This document shows, piece by piece, positions 1 through 8,032 of a stretch of DNA of 64,000 bases; position 1 is the first letter of the stretch, and the number at the start of each line of letters is the position of its first letter. This DNA comes from Streptomyces mutabilis (lineage in GTDB: Bacteria; Actinomycetota; Actinomycetes; Streptomycetales; Streptomycetaceae). Below the pieces are notes generated by a model. The model worked only from the letters and a program-made list of their open reading frames with translations. It did no database searches and was not told where the DNA came from. A program made the translations under genes and the position numbers. The stretch spans positions 18,542 to 82,541 of the forward strand of contig NZ_BMTT01000022.1 of the NCBI RefSeq assembly GCF_014649815.1, read 5' to 3'.

Positions 1-435
1 CCGTACCGTGTCCAGACCGACCTGTGCCAGCAGCAGGTCAGCCGCCGAGTTGTCGCTCACCGAGATCGCGAAGAGGGCCAGGTCGCGCAGGGACAGCTCG
101 ACGTCGTCCGCACAGCCGGCCGTGCCCCAGCCCCCCAGCCGGTCCGCTGCCGTGACCCGGACCCGCGCACGGGGGTCGAGCTGGCCGGCGGCGACCTGGC
201 GCGCGAACTCGAGGACCAGCAAGACCTTGAAGACAGAGGCGATCACGACGGGCTCGTCAGCGCCGACGGCAACCTCGTCGGCTACCGTCCACTCACCCGC
301 GGCCACCGTGTCGCCTGTCGCACGCCTGCCGATCGTCACCTCATCGCGGCACGGCTCCCCACCGATGGGAACCGCGTGCAACAACCCCTCGGCTCCCGCC
401 CTCGCGAAGACCTCACGGACCTGATCCTCGACCAT
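1..435 (-). CDS. Class A beta-lactamase-like serine hydrolase (partial, runs off window edge)
   Basis: The minus-strand frame from an ATG at 435 is open to the window edge (145 codons seen, C-terminus missing). It carries the two N-terminal signatures of class A beta-lactamases: S67-V-F-K70 (serine nucleophile and general-base lysine) and S127-D128-N129. The KTG box and omega loop would lie outside the window. In this family the enzyme opens a beta-lactam ring through an acyl-serine. No signal peptide precedes the domain, which is unusual for a periplasmic or secreted enzyme, so either the true start is missed or it acts inside the cell. It is divergent from a LysR regulator only 30 bp away, the arrangement seen for LysR-controlled beta-lactamases. 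A related esterase or transpeptidase-like hydrolase is the main alternative. Confidence 0.8.
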   Translation of the reverse strand, partial: MVEDQVREVFARAGAEGLLHAVPIGGEPCRDEVTIGRRATGDTVAAGEWTVADEVAVGADEPVVIASVFKVLLVLEFARQVAAGQLDPRARVRVTAADRLGGWGTAGCADDVELSLRDLALFAISVSDNSAADLLLAQVGLDTVR

Positions 436-465
436 CGCTTCGCCCCTCACGTAAGGTCCCTGGCT

Positions 466-1452
466 GTGGATCTCTTGCGCCACCTGCGCATCTTTGTCGC
501 CGTCGCCGAAGAGCTGCATTTCAGCCGGGCCGCCGACCAGCTCGGCATGGCCCAGCCACCCCTCAGTCAGGCGGTGCGCAGGCTGGAGAAGGATCTCGGC
601 GCCGAGCTGTTCGACCGGTCGCGCCGACAGGTCAAACTGACACCCGCAGGCGCAATGTTGCTGGACGAAGCCCGTGCACTGCTACTCGGCGAGGAACGGT
701 TGCGGACGCTGGCCCGCCGCGCCGGGGAGGGCGATTCGGGTACCTTACGTGCGGGCGTGCCCCCCGGCACGACGGTTGCCACGCTGTCGCTGCTGCTCGG
801 CGCATGTGCGGAACACTATCCGGGCATGACCGTCGATCTCCAGGAGATCACCACCGAAGAGCAACTGCGACTGATCGCGTCCGGCGGGCTCGACGTCGGC
901 CTCGTCCACCAGCCCGTGGACGTAACCGGCCTCCGTCTCGGTCCGGAGGTGCGGGTGGAACTCGGCGTCGTCCTACCGCGCGTCTCACCACTGGCCCGGC
1001 TTCCGGAGGTCGCTCTCGCCGAGCTGGCCGGTAGCAACCTCGTGCTCTTTCCACGTGCGCAGGCTCCCGGCTGGTACGACCGGATTCTGGACACCTGCCG
1101 GGCCGGGGGTTTCGTTCCCACCGGACTGCGGCATGCCTCGCACCCCGAGGTGTTGCTGGCCCTCGTCACCGCGGGGCACGGCATCGCCTTCGACCAGAAG
1201 CCGGTGGCCGGCAAGGAGCCCCGCGTCGTCTGGCGGCCACTGGGAGGCCGCCCCCTCACCCAGCGGACCAACGGAGTCTGGCCCGCCGGCCGATCCTCCC
1301 ACCCGGCCGCTCCACACTTCGCCGAACTCGCAGCCGACGTACTCGCCCGCGACCGCGCGGCGACCCTGCACCGCGACGACGGCGCGCCCGCGGAGACAGA
1401 GCCGCCTCGCCCGTGGGCGGTGGTGTACGACGAAGCAGCATCGCGTTGGTAG
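466..1452 (+). CDS. LysR-family transcriptional regulator
   Basis: 328 residues if the GTG at 466 is used. This start puts the winged helix-turn-helix at the very N-terminus as expected (LRHLRIFVAVAEELHFSRAA, then PPLSQAVRRLEKDLG about residues 31-45). An in-frame ATG at 376 would add 30 non-homologous residues and lie inside the opposite gene, so it was rejected. Residues from about 90 on form a LysR substrate-binding domain. The gene is divergent from the beta-lactamase-like gene with a 30-bp gap, so the promoters must overlap coding DNA, and control of that neighbour plus itself is the likely job. The ligand cannot be deduced. Confidence 0.88.
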   Translation: MDLLRHLRIFVAVAEELHFSRAADQLGMAQPPLSQAVRRLEKDLGAELFDRSRRQVKLTPAGAMLLDEARALLLGEERLRTLARRAGEGDSGTLRAGVPPGTTVATLSLLLGACAEHYPGMTVDLQEITTEEQLRLIASGGLDVGLVHQPVDVTGLRLGPEVRVELGVVLPRVSPLARLPEVALAELAGSNLVLFPRAQAPGWYDRILDTCRAGGFVPTGLRHASHPEVLLALVTAGHGIAFDQKPVAGKEPRVVWRPLGGRPLTQRTNGVWPAGRSSHPAAPHFAELAADVLARDRAATLHRDDGAPAETEPPRPWAVVYDEAASRW

Positions 1453-2207
1453 GCGGTCTCGACGCCTTAGACGACCGGTGGGCTTCCTGAAAGTGGCAAA
1501 GGTGCGTGACGGCGCGTCAGCCAGGGACCTGCACGCCGCGGCCGATGCCGTGCTCGCGAACCGGGACGCACAGGGACGCTGACGCGCACACGCACCGCGC
1601 GTCGACAGCGGTCCACGCGCAGCCCCCGGAGCCGCACGGTTTCAGGCGACACGACCCGCGAGCGACAACCGGGAGCGCACTCGGCGGCCCTGGCCTGCTG
1701 ACCGCCGGGCGACCCGCCCGTCGATGACCCGGTCGATGACGAGAGCCGGGCCAATGGTTCGCGCCTGGACGGTGCTGTGCCCCAATTGATGCAGGGCTGC
1801 CGGGTGAACGCGGGCGTTGTGTCCGCGTTGTGGCAGCCGAGCTGTGGAGCGTCGAGAACAACGTCGCGGGCGCGAACATGGACTTCGAGGAGTTCGCCCG
1901 AGCCGTTGGTGACGACGGCGTTCACCGGGGCTTCTGAGGCCGGAGCCGCACACCCCTGCTCGCGGTCCCCGGCCGTCCTCAGCCGTGGGGCAGCAGCGGA
2001 AGGCCGTGGCTCACCGGTGGTCCGCGTCCGGCCGGCCGGGTCTGCGGACCGGACGGTGGACCGGCGCGAGACGGGAGTTGCCGTCGAGTGCCGGATCTTC
2101 GGCGAGGGTGTGGCATCAGGACCCGGAGCCGTGGGCCGTTGTGGCGATTCAGCTGCCTGACTGCCGACCGGCGGGTGAAGGACCTGAAGCCCGGCCCGGT
2201 CATCAGG
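1453..2207. other. Gene-poor gap with coding-like scraps
   Basis: No convincing intact gene in about 750 bases. Two short stretches look like the tails of lost plus-strand genes. One ends at the TGA at 1580-1582 (frame reading KVRDGASARDLHAAADAV before the stop). The other ends at the TGA at 1935-1937 and reads AAELWSVENNVAGANMDFEE with normal Streptomyces codon choice. Neither has a credible start or a family I recognise. The other open frames here are low-complexity Arg/Pro/Ser translations. Confidence 0.4.
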
Positions 2208-2996
2208 TCAGCGTTTGAAATCGACCTCTTCGATGCGTGTCTGCACGGTCCGGCCGCTTTCCCACGCGTTGGCGCCCGGTGCCACCTCCGGCATGGGGAT
2301 GTCCGCCCGCTTCTGCCGATTGCCGGAGGTCGAGATGCCGAGCCGCTCGTCCCGGGCCCGGATCATCTCGTCCGAGGCCTGCCCGTCGTCGGTGAAGCCC
2401 ATCATCAGTTGCGGGATTCCGTAGGGGAAGTCGTCGCGGTCGTACTGCCAGGTGTGGAACGTCTTGCCGTAGGTGGTCACGAGGTCCTCGAAGTAGGCGT
2501 GCTCGGCCAGGTCGGGGATGCCGGGGGCGGTGAGGCTGCCGGACTTGACCTCGTAGTGGTGGCTGTGCCACAGCCGCTTCTCGTCCTCGGGCAGGCCGCG
2601 GAAGCGTTCCTCGCTGATGATGTACTCGATGCCTATCAGGCGGGCGTCGGGCGCGTTGCGGTCGAAGATCACGCACTGATGCAGGTCGTGCCGGAGGTGA
2701 GTGCAGAAGTGCGTGGCCTCGACCTGCCGGCCCATGTCGTCGGCGTACATGTGGAAGCCGTTGAGGTAGGTGCTCATCGCGTCGACCGGGTACTTCGTCT
2801 GTACCGCCCCGGCGGCCAGGTCGAGCACGCGGTGCTTGAGGGGATGCCCCTTGCCGACCTTGCTGATCGTCGCCGCCTTGCGCCCGAACAGCAGTCCGAC
2901 CGCGGCGGTCACGCCTGCCGCGGCTCCTATACCGATGGACGCGGCCGGCCTCACGCCGGAACCACTCGAACGGTGAGTGCCTCGTGTGGGTGCCAT
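2208..2996 (-). CDS. DUF1264 (oil-body-associated-like) protein
   Basis: 262 residues from the ATG at 2996. Residues 15-40 are a hydrophobic Ala/Gly-rich stretch (GIGAAAGVTAAVGLLFG) that could be an anchor or signal. The rest matches the DUF1264 type, with an acidic, His-rich central region containing HMYADDMGRQVEATHFCTHL, IGIEYIIS and HSHHYEV. The biochemical role of the family is unknown; plant members associate with oil bodies. The frame is open much further upstream, but that part lies antisense to the next gene and has no homologous look, so the ATG at 2996 was chosen. It is divergent from the spermidine-synthase-like gene with an 82-bp gap. Confidence 0.75.
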   Translation of the reverse strand: MAPTRGTHRSSGSGVRPAASIGIGAAAGVTAAVGLLFGRKAATISKVGKGHPLKHRVLDLAAGAVQTKYPVDAMSTYLNGFHMYADDMGRQVEATHFCTHLRHDLHQCVIFDRNAPDARLIGIEYIISEERFRGLPEDEKRLWHSHHYEVKSGSLTAPGIPDLAEHAYFEDLVTTYGKTFHTWQYDRDDFPYGIPQLMMGFTDDGQASDEMIRARDERLGISTSGNRQKRADIPMPEVAPGANAWESGRTVQTRIEEVDFKR

Positions 2997-3078
2997 GGAC
3001 GGCGAGTGCCCTGTGCCCGGCAGCCGTAACGAGCCACCGCCCGTCGGCCGCCACGCGGTCGACGAGCCGCGTGCGAGG

Positions 3079-4620
3079 ATGTCGTCCGTGACCGGACCGC
3101 CTTCCTCGTCTGCCGCCGGAGACATGCCTCGCGACCATGGGCTCGGGTCCCGTACCGCCGCCGCGCTGGTGTTCGGGTCCTCCGCAGCGGTCCTGATCGT
3201 CGAGATCGTCGCACTGCGGCTGTTGGCCCCGTACCTCGGTCTCACCTTGGAGACCAGCACCATGGTGATCGGGGTCGCCCTCACCGCGATCGCCCTCGGC
3301 TCCTGGCTGGGCGGGCGCCTCGCGGACCTGGTCGATCCCCGCCGGCTGCTGGGGCCCGCGCTGGGAGTGTCGGGCGCGGCCGTGGCACTCACCCCCGCCG
3401 TCCTGCGCAGCACCGCGGAGTGGGCGCCCGTGCTGCTCCTGCTCGTCGCGGGTCTGACCATCCTGGTGCCGGGCGCGCTGCTCTCCGCGGTGACGCCGAT
3501 GGTGACCAAGCTGCGGCTCACCAGCCTCGCCGAGACCGGGACGGTGGTCGGCCGGCTGTCCGGCGTCGGTACCGTCGGGGCCATCGTCGGTACCGTCCTC
3601 ACCGGCTTCGTCCTCATTTCACGGTTGCCGGTCAGCGGCATCCTGATCAGTCTCGGCGTACTGCTGATGGCCGGCTCGGCGCTGGTCGGATGGCGAGCGC
3701 GCGGGTGGACCGGCACCCCTGCCCTCACTCTGGTGGTCGTGGCCGGCGGTCTGGCCACCGTCCCCGCGCCCGGCGGCTGCGACGCGGAGACCAAGTACCA
3801 CTGCGCACGGGTCGTGGCGGACCCCGGCCGGGACGGCGGCCGCACGCTGGTGCTGGACGGCGTGCGACACTCCTACGTCGACGTCGACGACCCCACGTAC
3901 CTGAAGTTCACCTATGTCCGTGCGATCGCGTCGGTGGTGGACACCGTCTTTCCCGGGAGTGAGCCGATCGCCGCCTACCACCTGGGCGGCGGAGGGCTCA
4001 CCTTTCCGCGTTACCTCGCGGCCACCCGGCCGGGGACGCGCAGCCTCGTGTCCGAGATCGACGGAGGGGTCGTGCGCATCGACCGTGAGGAGTTCGGTCT
4101 GAGTCCGGAAGCCGGGGTCGACGTACGCACGGAGGACGGCAGACTCGGTCTGCGGAGGCTGGGGACCGGCAGCCGTGACCTCGTCGTCGGCGACGCCTTC
4201 GGGGGCGTCAGTGTGCCGTGGCACCTCACCACGGTGGAAGCGATGGCCGACGTACGGCGGGTGCTGAAGGATGACGGCCTGTACGTCGCGAATCTGATCG
4301 ATCACGGTGACATGGCCTTCGCGCGTGCCGAAGTGGCCACGCTCGGCGAGATGTTCGAGCACGTGGCCCTCCTCGGCGAGCCCGCCGACATCGGCACCGG
4401 CCGGGCCGCCACCCCCGACGGTGGCAATCTGGTGGTGCTCGCCTCCGACCGGCCGGTCGACCTGCGCGCGGCCCGGGAAGCGCTTGACGACGGGCGAGTC
4501 GGCTGGGACATCGCCACCGGTGACGCACTCACCTCGTGGATCGACGGTGCCCGACCGCTCACCGACGACTACGCACCCGTCGACCAACTCCTGCAACCGC
4601 ACGGCCCGCAGGTCGGGTGA
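3079..4620 (+). CDS. Fused membrane / spermidine-synthase-like protein
   Basis: 513 residues from the ATG at 3079. The first 200 or so residues hold about six to eight hydrophobic segments with an MFS-like look (ALVFGSSAAVLIVEIVALRL, SWLGGRLADLVDPRR). The C-terminal half is a Rossmann methyltransferase/spermidine-synthase fold with the glycine-rich loop AYHLGGGGLTFPRYL and the acidic SEIDGGVV. Family members are annotated as fused MFS/spermidine synthase; their product is mostly unproven, and many lack residues needed for polyamine synthesis. The gene is 9 bp ahead of a DUF2809 membrane gene, so the two are probably co-transcribed. Use of the ATG at 2977 would overlap the divergent gene and was rejected. 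Confidence 0.8.
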   Translation: MSSVTGPPSSSAAGDMPRDHGLGSRTAAALVFGSSAAVLIVEIVALRLLAPYLGLTLETSTMVIGVALTAIALGSWLGGRLADLVDPRRLLGPALGVSGAAVALTPAVLRSTAEWAPVLLLLVAGLTILVPGALLSAVTPMVTKLRLTSLAETGTVVGRLSGVGTVGAIVGTVLTGFVLISRLPVSGILISLGVLLMAGSALVGWRARGWTGTPALTLVVVAGGLATVPAPGGCDAETKYHCARVVADPGRDGGRTLVLDGVRHSYVDVDDPTYLKFTYVRAIASVVDTVFPGSEPIAAYHLGGGGLTFPRYLAATRPGTRSLVSEIDGGVVRIDREEFGLSPEAGVDVRTEDGRLGLRRLGTGSRDLVVGDAFGGVSVPWHLTTVEAMADVRRVLKDDGLYVANLIDHGDMAFARAEVATLGEMFEHVALLGEPADIGTGRAATPDGGNLVVLASDRPVDLRAAREALDDGRVGWDIATGDALTSWIDGARPLTDDYAPVDQLLQPHGPQVG

Positions 4621-4629
4621 GGACAGCCG

Positions 4630-5040
4630 ATGGGTGACGGGATCCGTCTGCGGGCCGCCATGGCCGCGCTGTTGACCGTCGGCGCCGGTCTGGGACTGAG
4701 GGCGGTGACGGCGGGAGACGTGGCCAAGTACGGCGGGGACAGCCTGTACACCCTGCTGATCTTCGCCCTCGTCTTCCTGGCGGCGCCGCGGGTGACCGCG
4801 GCCAAGGCGGCGGCCATCGCGCTGGCCGTGAGCTGGGGCGTCGAGTTCCTGCAGCTCAGTGACGTACCGGCGGAGCTTTCCCGGCGCAGCACGGCCGCTC
4901 GCCTGGTGCTCGGCTCGACCTTCAACGCGCCGGACCTGTTCTGGTACGCGGTCGGTGCGCTGGCCGGGTGGCTCGCCGTCGCGTCCTCGGGAGCGGTCCG
5001 TGGCGAGCGTCCTTCATCGCTTGTGCGACGTGGAGCTTGA
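4630..5040 (+). CDS. DUF2809 family membrane protein
   Basis: 136 residues with four hydrophobic segments: MAALLTVGAGLGLRAV, SLYTLLIFALVFLAA, AAIALAVSWGVEFLQL and FWYAVGALAGWLAVA. The motif KYGGDSLYTLL followed by WGVEFLQL is characteristic of DUF2809. The function is unknown. The start lies 9 bp after the stop of the spermidine-synthase-like gene, with a GAGGA-type purine stretch in the gap, so the pair forms an operon. Confidence 0.78.
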   Translation: MGDGIRLRAAMAALLTVGAGLGLRAVTAGDVAKYGGDSLYTLLIFALVFLAAPRVTAAKAAAIALAVSWGVEFLQLSDVPAELSRRSTAARLVLGSTFNAPDLFWYAVGALAGWLAVASSGAVRGERPSSLVRRGA

Positions 5041-5514
5041 GCGCTGTGCTACGTGGTGCTCAGCGCTCGTCCGGCGTCGAGCGTCGCGGACGGCCGGTAC
5101 GTCTCGTTCCGCTTCACGTGCCGGACCTTGCGGCCCCGGGGCACCAACGACACCGGTGACGTCTTCGTCAAGGACCTCAGGAACGGGGCCCTGCGCCATG
5201 TCCTCGGGCCGGAACCGTAGTTCGCCACGCACACCGGGAGGCTGAGCGCGGACGGCCGGCACGTCGTGTTCGTGGCGGCCGAGGAGCGGGTGCTCCGCGG
5301 CCCGCTCCAGGTGATCTACCGGATGGATCTGCGCACCGGGCGCACCGACACGGTCACCGCGCGGCCCGACGGCACGGCGAACCAGAGGCCGGCGTCCGGC
5401 CCGTCCACCGACGCCCACGGCCGGGCGGTGGCGTACGACGCCGTACCGCCGGACCTGTTGGGGGAGTCGTCCACCGCCACCGACCGGCAGGTCCTCGTCA
5501 CGCGCCTGCGCTGA
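5041..5514 (+). pseudogene. TolB/PD40-like beta-propeller gene relic
   Basis: Right after the DUF2809 stop, one reading frame translates as beta-propeller blades (VADGRYVSFRF, TNDTGDVFVKDLRNG, SADGRHVVFVA, RMDLRTGRTDTVTA). It is interrupted by an in-frame TAG at 5218-5220 and ends at a TGA at 5512-5514. The repeated 'DGR-V-F' and 'DVFV-DL' blade pattern identifies PD40/TolB-like propellers, which are normally several hundred residues long and secreted, so the 5' half with its signal peptide is gone. Its end overlaps the end of the convergent lacI gene by 17 bp. An intact shorter gene starting at 5266 is possible but would be a fragment of the fold. Confidence 0.6.
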
Positions 5515-6580
5515 ACCGCGCTCCGGGCGCCACGCCCGGCTCCCGGCGTAAGGAACCGGACGGTCCGGGCCGCGGTGCGGTGCTCCGCCGCACGACCAGA
5601 TGAGTCGCCAGTTCGATGCGCCGGGCGGTTCTGCCGGCGCCGTCCGGGCGGAAAAGCATGCGGGTCGCCTCCTCGGCCATGTGCTGCAGTGGCTGGTGGA
5701 CCGTGGTCAGCGGCGGGCTCGACCACTGGGCGGGCGGCACGTCGTCGTAGCCGACCACCGAGAGCTCCGCCGGGACGCGCAGTCCCTTGAGCCGGGCAGC
5801 CTCCAGTACGCCGAGGGCGTGGAGGTCGCTGCCCGCGAAGACGGCGGTGGGCCGGTCGGGGCCGTCCAGCAGGTCCATGGCGTGCTCGAAGCCGCCGGCC
5901 ACCTGGAAGTCGCCGAAGCGGACCAGGCGGGGATCGACGGGCAGGCCCGCCACGGCCATCGCCGAGCGGTAGCCGTCGAGGCGGGCCCGTGCGCACAGCA
6001 TGTCCTCGGGGCCGGTGATGATCGCGACGCGTTCATGCCCTTGGTCGGTGAGATGGCGCGTCGCCGCGAGGCCCCCGGCCCAGTTGGCGGAGCCCACGGA
6101 CGGCACGTCGGGATCGGGATCGCCGGCCGGGTCGACGATGACGAACGGGATGTCACGCGAGCGGAGCCGGTGTTTCACCTCCGCCGGGAGCGAGGAGAAG
6201 ACCAGCACGACCCCCAGCGGCCTGCGGCGGAGCGCTCCCTCGATCCAGTCGGGAGCGGGCGCGTGCCGCGTACCGCTCCGGGTGAGCACGACGGTCGCCC
6301 GATGGGCCTTGGCAACGTTTTCCACACCCTTCACGAGCTCCACCGCCCAGACGCTGTCCAGCTCGTGGAAGACGAGTTCGACGAGCGGGGAGCGCGGCCG
6401 GTCCGACGCCCGTCGACGGTAACCGTGCCCCTCCAGCAGCCGTTCGACCCGCGACCGGGTGCCGCTGGAGACATCCGAACGACCGTAGAGGACCTTCGAA
6501 ACTGTCGGAGGGGAGACACCCGCCTCTTTCGCGACCTCGGCCAGCGTCACCCTTGCGCTCACCCTAACTTCATCGTGCAT
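5498..6580 (-). CDS. bxlR: LacI-family repressor of the xylobiose-type locus
   Basis: 360 residues from the ATG at 6580. The N-terminal helix-turn-helix RVTLAEVAKEAGVSPPTVSK (about residues 9-28) begins right after the start; the frame stays open upstream but would add unrelated residues. Residues 65-340 form the periplasmic-binding-protein-like sensor domain (VVGYDDVPPAQWSSPPLTTV near the end). The gene is divergent from a sugar ABC importer and GH3 gene, the order described for the Streptomyces bxlR-bxlEFGA xylobiose locus. A GAAACTTTC/CTTTCGAAAG element lies before bxlE, and an AACGTT-centred half-palindrome lies just upstream of this start. The specificity to xylobiose is inferred from these two facts. 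Confidence 0.82.
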   Translation of the reverse strand: MHDEVRVSARVTLAEVAKEAGVSPPTVSKVLYGRSDVSSGTRSRVERLLEGHGYRRRASDRPRSPLVELVFHELDSVWAVELVKGVENVAKAHRATVVLTRSGTRHAPAPDWIEGALRRRPLGVVLVFSSLPAEVKHRLRSRDIPFVIVDPAGDPDPDVPSVGSANWAGGLAATRHLTDQGHERVAIITGPEDMLCARARLDGYRSAMAVAGLPVDPRLVRFGDFQVAGGFEHAMDLLDGPDRPTAVFAGSDLHALGVLEAARLKGLRVPAELSVVGYDDVPPAQWSSPPLTTVHQPLQHMAEEATRMLFRPDGAGRTARRIELATHLVVRRSTAPRPGPSGSLRREPGVAPGARFSAGA

Positions 6581-6604
6581 GCCAGCAGGATAGTTCACGC
6601 GATC

Positions 6605-6616
6605 GATAACGTTTTG
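6605..6616. promoter_or_regulatory. Candidate LacI-type half-site near lacI start
   Basis: GATAACGTTTTG is an imperfect palindrome centred on AACGTT, 25 bp upstream of the regulator start. LacI-family operators often have a central CG with A/T flanks. It could serve autoregulation. There is no second copy to support it. Confidence 0.3.
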
Positions 6617-6636
6617 GGTCGTCCCGCGCACGGCCA

Positions 6637-6666
6637 TTGACCGTAAATCCCGACTGACTTTACTGT
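6637..6666 (+). promoter_or_regulatory. Candidate bxlE promoter
   Basis: TTGACC (6637-6642), an 18-bp spacer and TACTGT (6661-6666) fit a vegetative promoter with TAnnnT -10. Transcription would start near 6673, leaving a leader of about 45 bases that contains the GAAACTTTC operator. Inferred from pattern only. Confidence 0.45.
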
Positions 6667-6696
6667 CCGACGGCATGGACTTTCGGTGATGAAGTC

Positions 6697-6710
6697 GAAA
6701 CTTTCGAAAG
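6697..6710. promoter_or_regulatory. Xylan-type LacI operator GAAACTTTCGAAAG
   Basis: GAAACTTTC (6697-6705) overlaps the perfect palindrome CTTTCGAAAG (6701-6710). GAAACTTTC and CGAA-N-TTCG elements are, as I recall, reported in front of Streptomyces xylanase and xylobiose genes. The site ends 7 bp before the bxlE ATG and provides the only purine-rich ribosome-binding stretch (GAAAGG), so repressor binding would sit between transcription start and start codon. Confidence 0.7.
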
Positions 6711-6717
6711 GCGAACG

Positions 6718-8022
6718 ATGAAGACACGTGCGCGCTTGCCCAGACTGGTCGCCACCGGCGCGACGCTCGCCCTGGCGCTGAGCCTTGCGGCCTGCGGCGA
6801 AGGGGACGGCGGGGCGTCGTCGGACGACGGCAAGATCCATGTCCTGGTCTACGGGGACGCCAGCAACAAGGTCGAACAGCAGATCGTTGACACCTTCAAC
6901 AAGACGTCCGACGTCAAGGCGGTGCTCGACACCATCCCCGGTGCCGACTACCAGAAGAAGCTCCAGACGATCATCAACACCCCCCAGGCTCCGGACATCT
7001 TCTTCAACTGGGGCGGCGGCAGCATCAAGCCGTTCGTCAAGGCGGACCTGCTGATGCCGCTGGACGACATGATCAAGAAGAACCCGGACCTGGAGAAGAA
7101 GTTCCTGCCGACGGTCTTCGACAACGCCGTCGTCGACGGCAAGCCGTACGGCATCCCGATGCGCGGCACCCAGCCCGTCCTGCTCTTCCACAACAAGAAG
7201 GTCCTCGAAGAGGTGGGCGTCCAGCCGCCGAAGAGTTGGGGCGAGCTGCTCGCCGCGGTGGAGAAGCTGAAGGACGAGGGCGTCACGCCGATCGCGCTCG
7301 GGGGAGGCGACGTCTGGCCCACCCAGATGTGGTTCCAGTACCTCTACGACCGCATAGCCGGGCCGGAGCTGTTCGAGAAGGCCATCGGGGGCGACAAGAG
7401 CGCCTGGGAGAGCCCGGACAGCAAGAAGGCCCTCGACATGATCAAGGAGCTCGTCGACACCGGCGCCTTCGGCAAGAACTACGACTCCGTCAAGTACACC
7501 AACGGCGGCTCGGCCCAGCTGGTGGCTTCCGGCAAGGCCGGCTTCGAGCTGATGGGTTCCTGGTACTACTCCCAGCAGCTGACGGACCACCCGGACTTCG
7601 CCGAGAAGGACCTCGGCTACACCGCGTTCCCGGCCGTCGAGGGCGGCAAGGGCGACGCGGCCAACGTCGCCGGCAACACCAACAACTACTACTCGGTGAT
7701 GAAGAAGACCAAGCACCCCGAGGCCGTCGCCGAGTTCCTGAAGCTCATGTACTCCGACGAGTTCGTCAAGGCGCAGCTGGACATCGGCAACCTGCCGACC
7801 ACGACCGACACCGACGAGTTCATCGACGACTCGGGCACCCCCGAGTACTCGCGCTTCCAGTACGACCTCGTCGCCGACGCCCCGTCGTTCCAACTGTCCT
7901 GGGACCAGGCGTACCCGCAGAAGGCGAGCTCGGACATGCACAAGGCCGTCCAGCAGTTCTTCAACGGACAGCTCGACACGGACGGCTTCATCCAGGCCAT
8001 GCAGGCCCTCCCGACCGAGTGA
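6718..8022 (+). CDS. bxlE: Sugar ABC transporter solute-binding lipoprotein
   Basis: 434 residues. The N-terminus is a lipoprotein signal (MKTRARLPRLVATGATLALA, then SLAAC lipobox), followed by an extracellular bacterial solute-binding family 1 domain (PQAPDIFFNWGGGSIKPFV, GIPMRGTQPVLLFHNKKV, DGFIQAMQALP). It would be tethered outside the membrane by its cysteine and hand xylo-oligosaccharide to the two downstream permeases. No ATPase gene lies in the operon, as is usual in Streptomyces where the shared MsiK ATPase serves many sugar importers. The gene is first in a bxlEFGA operon, 10 bp before bxlF. The substrate is inferred from the GH3 enzyme and operator; another beta-linked disaccharide is possible. 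Confidence 0.85.
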   Translation: MKTRARLPRLVATGATLALALSLAACGEGDGGASSDDGKIHVLVYGDASNKVEQQIVDTFNKTSDVKAVLDTIPGADYQKKLQTIINTPQAPDIFFNWGGGSIKPFVKADLLMPLDDMIKKNPDLEKKFLPTVFDNAVVDGKPYGIPMRGTQPVLLFHNKKVLEEVGVQPPKSWGELLAAVEKLKDEGVTPIALGGGDVWPTQMWFQYLYDRIAGPELFEKAIGGDKSAWESPDSKKALDMIKELVDTGAFGKNYDSVKYTNGGSAQLVASGKAGFELMGSWYYSQQLTDHPDFAEKDLGYTAFPAVEGGKGDAANVAGNTNNYYSVMKKTKHPEAVAEFLKLMYSDEFVKAQLDIGNLPTTTDTDEFIDDSGTPEYSRFQYDLVADAPSFQLSWDQAYPQKASSDMHKAVQQFFNGQLDTDGFIQAMQALPTE

Positions 8023-8032
8023 CGAACGGCTC

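Noticed and set aside
2997-3845. N-terminal extension of the DUF1264 gene and large basic protein on the minus strand
   Set aside because: It is antisense to the spermidine-synthase-like gene and has no family features.
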